This document shows, in pieces, positions 17,501-20,241 of a stretch of 20,241 bases of DNA. Made by a program: the position numbers and the translations under genes. Every line of letters starts with the position of its first letter. The stretch's first letter is position 1. The notes under the pieces were generated by a model. That model ran no database searches, was not told where the DNA came from, and was given only the letters and a program-made list of their open reading frames with translations. This stretch comes from Ichthyophonus hoferi (taxonomy: Eukaryota > Opisthokonta > Ichthyosporea > Ichthyophonida > Ichthyophonidae), in the NCBI GenBank assembly GCA_002751075.1, contig NAOQ01000572.1, positions 6,533 through 26,773 of the forward strand, written 5' to 3'.

Positions 17501-20106
17501 TGTCCTATCACATCTCTTCCTTCCCTCCAGGTCCACGTGTTAGCATCCCCCATTTGGCTAAACCCCAGGTGGCACCCGCCAAGCCTAGACCAATAGCAAC
17601 TCGTCCCGTACACCCAATGAAAAGCGAGATTGCTAATAAGGGATCTGTAAATAGTGAGGGTGAGAAGAAAAAAACTGGGCCTAGAGTTAAGAAGAACCCC
17701 CAGGTAAATTTAAATTTACATCTAGATTAGGGGGTCTTTATGACTTCATATCTCCTATGTTATTACTCTACACCAATAGTCATTCATGAGTTTGTGCTCC
17801 TGATTGCAATATATAGTAATACTTCTACTGTTACTATTTTATTATTTTATATGGTATAATATTATAGCTTAGTTGTACCAATCATATCATGCTATTAATG
17901 ACTACTTAATTGTTATCTCGGAAGGTTTAATTAAATAATTATTAATTATCCCTTATATAGGAGAAAGAGGCAGAGCGTCTAGCGAAGGAAGCCCACAAGG
18001 AACTTCGCATTGCTGCCCAAAAAAGGCTAAAAATAGAAAAAGAGTCTCGGAATAAGATTGAGAAATTGCCTAAAAAGGATATTAAGTCTGGTAATTATCC
18101 ACTCATATAACATATCTTATTTTAATAAAAGACTATATATAGATATAGTTACCTTATTACTATTGGCAGCTGAGAGAGGAATAGGGTCACATCCCCTTTT
18201 TGGAAGTAATCAATCACAGCCAATAGTAAAGCTAAATCTTATTTTAATGTGGTTACATCATTTATATTGTTATATCTTTTTTTAAAAAAAAAAATCTATC
18301 ATAATACAATCCTTCGCATAATAATTACCAATTATTGGGGCAGAATTTCTAATGCGGAATTTTGATTGTTTATTTGTTTATATATTTTCTGCTTTGTGTT
18401 TTTTTATTTCATGATGAGATAATAATAAGATAATATAACAATATATATACATGCAATGAAATGATAGTCTCGCCCTAACTTTTATTGTTTAACTTTATCT
18501 TATGTAGGTAGATTTACTCATAGAATAACCTGAGTTGAGTGGTGCAGTCGGCAATTCTATTGGCACGATCAGCGATAATTGTTTTGTTTAAGCATACAAT
18601 AAAAACCAGTTCTAACAATAACCAACTGAAATGTCTAGAAGTCACGTCAGATTACCCATATGTTCCAATCGCTGACCTTTATTTTTTATTTTTTCTGTCC
18701 ACCGACTGTTATGGCATATCTTATATACGTGTTACTTTTGCTTTATATATTAAATATATAAGACTATGAAAGGTAATAGGTATAGCTATATATGGCTATT
18801 TTAAATATAATATAGTATAGTATTCATATCTATATGATCTATATATGGTAGTATGTATGCATTACTGCCTGCTTCTATGTTTGTACTTGGCCCGTTTAAT
18901 TTTGATTTGCGGTCGGCCATTTATTCTATATTTCAGTACTAGAAGTCACATAATATTACCTGTATGCTCCAATCACTGATCTTTATTTTTATTTTTTCAG
19001 ACGAGGCAAAGGATACTGATGTGAAAGATAAGGAAGAGAAGGTGATTAGTGGAGAGGGAGTAGTCGTGGTTACCACTGTTGAAGGAGAGAAGGATGGCAA
19101 GAATGAAGTAGTAGGAGGAGGAGAGAAGAAGACAGGGAGGAAGAGAGAGGCCAAGGTATGGATAGTAGGTTTTACTGCCGTACACAATACACACTAGTGT
19201 ACATATGTAGATGTGTGTGTACGTGTATATGTTTCTATCTCACTCTGTCGGATAGGTTATTACATTACATATCATACATATATAGTTTCAATGCATCCAC
19301 TTATCTCTCTGTCTTCCCATTTCTCTCTCCTTCTTCCTTGCTCCCTCTACGTACCCATTCATCCTACTGATCTCTATCCAATGACCACACAGGATAGTGA
19401 CAGTACTACCGAACCATTGGCCAAAAAAGGACGCAAAAGTCAAAACAAAAAGATAGGGATAGCGAAGGAGATAGAAGAGAATGATAACCAACTACTTATA
19501 CCCAGTAAGAAAGATAATGATAGTAGGTACTCACTTTGCTAACCAATAGAGATAGGGTATAGGGAGAGACTACCACTGCATTGCATTTAAGCTGGAGATT
19601 TAATTGGAAAGTTAATGGGGAAGTTTGTAGTGTTTTAAAAGGTTAAATTGCATATATATGACATACTATTATATTATTATGCTATTATACTTTTATTATA
19701 CAAATCGCTCTGATTTTATGTAATTTTCACATTACTTGCCTGACAATAATCGTATATATATCCATGTGTGTGATTGGCTTATAAAGTTAGCATTGATCAC
19801 TTAAATACCTTGAAAGTTATACGGTTTCTATTGATAACTAAAAGAGGAGGAGCTGATTGGATAGTATAATGTTATGGTCACAATAACTCACTGCTATTGG
19901 CTAGAAGCATCCAATGATGGCTAAGATTCTTGCTCAATCCATGTTTCCCTTTTCCTTTATACAGTTACCAATACTAATACAATGAAGACTAAGGTGGAAA
20001 GTGACGATGAAGTATTGTGTTCCCTCTGTGGGAGAGGGGAGAAGGATGAGGAGTTGGGAGAGTTGGATGGGCCACATGGAAAGGATAGGGAGGGTGAGGA
20101 AATATG
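14509..20106 (+). CDS. SAM-domain protein with disordered middle and putative extended PHD finger (5' part, 11 exons, runs off window)
   Basis: Exons: 14509-14658, 14868-14958, 15154-15645, 15888-16051, 16493-16877, 17036-17341, 17531-17703, 17961-18090, 19001-19155, 19393-19522, 19965-20106. All splice phases agree, giving 772 complete codons. The start is the first ATG after an in-frame TAA at 14488 and has G at -3. Residues 24-80 form a SAM domain (WL--F-M--Y...I--D---M--KKGH--VML--I). Residues 81-299 are rich in Pro, Met and His, with a basic KKKRHR segment. Residues 300-427 are Lys/Glu-rich with KKEKRKRKK, a likely nuclear signal. Residues 428-530 are Gly-Tyr-Pro-rich, with GYPP repeated. 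Residues 588-631 are a charged, probably coiled helix. C744 and C747 open a zinc module, C-x2-C...GELDGPH...IW, like the start of an extended PHD finger. Ten introns are GT-AG or GC-AG. It is probably a nuclear chromatin or transcription factor. I know no named protein with this order. Confidence 0.85.
14578..14957 (+). other. SAM (sterile alpha motif) domain, split by intron 1
   Basis: Joining exon 1 and exon 2 gives a domain of about 55 residues. It has the SAM core: Trp-Leu near the start, an aromatic pair Y--AF, a hydrophobic strand of I-I--M (usual L-L--L), acidic D-DL, then M-VKKGH-K-ML--I, equivalent to the family's G-I---GHR-KIL--I. SAM domains mediate protein self-association and can form polymers in Polycomb-type and other nuclear proteins. 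No lipid- or RNA-specific feature is evident. Confidence 0.85.
15595..15746 (+). repeat. Duplicated exon 3 end plus donor (decoy splice site in intron 3)
   Basis: The exon 3 end and donor (15595-15668) are repeated, shortened, at 15692-15746. Both contain ATGCCGCCTAT, then TTAATATGCGTAT, AATAGC and TTTTATGGT. The second copy lacks about 16 bases of exon sequence. It carries its own donor-like ATGC/GTATAT. Confidence 0.8.
16052..16492 (+). other. GC-AG intron (intron 4)
   Basis: Exon 4 ends AGAAAG, followed by GCAAGT, the standard GC-donor consensus. Joining it to the acceptor at 16492 continues in frame (...LQPRK / IGGEMD...). The only nearby GT alternative, four bases on, would hit a stop three codons into the next exon. 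This supports a true GC donor. Confidence 0.75.
16545..16845 (+). other. Lys/Glu-rich low-complexity coding segment
   Basis: Exon 5 is almost purely purine on the coding strand (GAGAAGGAGAAGG-type), encoding KEKEKEGEGEKEKEK and similar runs, then a basic cluster KKEKRKRKKND. It is probably a disordered or single-alpha-helix region with a nuclear localisation signal. Long frames on the opposite strand are shadows of this composition. Confidence 0.8.
18091..19000 (+). other. Intron 8 (longest intron) with a duplicated acceptor tract
   Basis: It runs from donor GTAATT to acceptor TTTTTTCAG. A copy of the last 60 or so bases occurs about 305 bp upstream (18634-18698). I found no additional exon that fits the phase, although a small one could be missed. 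Confidence 0.65.
20032..20106 (+). other. Start of a putative extended PHD finger
   Basis: The codons give an LCSLCG start, a GELDGPH motif and IW split by the next intron. C-x2-C, a G-L-GP segment and W(V/T)H are the opening pattern of extended PHD modules, as in KMT2 and RAI1/TCF20-type proteins. The remaining ligands lie beyond the window, so an ordinary PHD or another zinc finger is possible. Confidence 0.5.
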
Positions 20107-20194
20107 GTAGGTTATATGATATGTGATTGGATTGTTATTGTCTGTTGCATCCCTATTCAGAATTAATGCTGCACATTGCTAACATTCACTTATA

Positions 20195-20197
<3 letters not shown>

Positions 20198-20241
<44 letters not shown>
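20198..20241 (+). repeat. (CT)n microsatellite, at least 22 units, to window end
   Basis: It lies in intron 11 of the SAM-domain gene. The pyrimidine-rich strand is the transcribed sense, so it may serve as the polypyrimidine tract of the next acceptor. The true length is unknown because the window ends inside it. Confidence 0.95.

Noticed and set aside
1-20241. CRISPR arrays, bacterial operons or ribosome-binding sites
   Set aside because: No spaced direct repeats and no compact gene clusters; the introns and nuclear-type tRNA show eukaryotic DNA.

Overview
The window is eukaryotic nuclear DNA from a compact, AT-rich, intron-rich genome. Exons are 90-490 bp and separated by spliceosomal introns of roughly 160-910 bp. 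There is one nuclear tRNA gene, C2H2 zinc fingers, a SAM domain and remnants of Ty1/copia-type LTR elements. These features fit an early-branching animal or another small-genome holozoan, but the sequence alone does not fix the species, and the tRNA D-loop would also fit several other protist lineages.

Layout. 1-2370: no intact gene; it includes a decayed minus-strand Ty1/copia pol remnant (about 360-1450). 2971-4315 (minus): a C2H2 zinc-finger gene whose single large coding exon (2971-3802) is preceded by an array of small start-codon exons, each ending at a GTATGT donor in the same phase. 4440-5614: AT-rich spacer with a long (ATATT)n array. 5615-7636: a foldback structure with arms of about 210 bp enclosing a tRNA-Val(CAC) gene at 6455-6528. 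8406-9768: a small old LTR element (TGTT...AACA ends, putative primer-binding site, 551 bp interior). 9769-13480: intergenic, with clusters of CCAAT/ATTGG motifs and a few GC-rich inverted repeats.

14509-20106 (plus): the 5' part of a large multi-exon gene. I traced eleven exons with every phase matching. They encode an N-terminal SAM domain, long Pro/Met/His- and Gly-Tyr-Pro-rich disordered regions, Lys/Glu-rich nuclear-type segments, a charged helix, and the start of a cysteine zinc-binding module that looks like an extended PHD finger. The gene runs off the right edge inside a (CT)n tract. It is probably a nuclear chromatin or transcription protein. One intron is of the GC-AG class.

The most interesting pattern is that exon-intron boundaries and start regions in both genes are repeatedly duplicated in tandem: the alternative first exons of the zinc-finger gene, three copies of the SAM-gene start region, a decoy copy of the exon 3 donor, and duplicated acceptor tracts in introns 2 and 8. 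This suggests that short local duplication is remodelling splice sites here.
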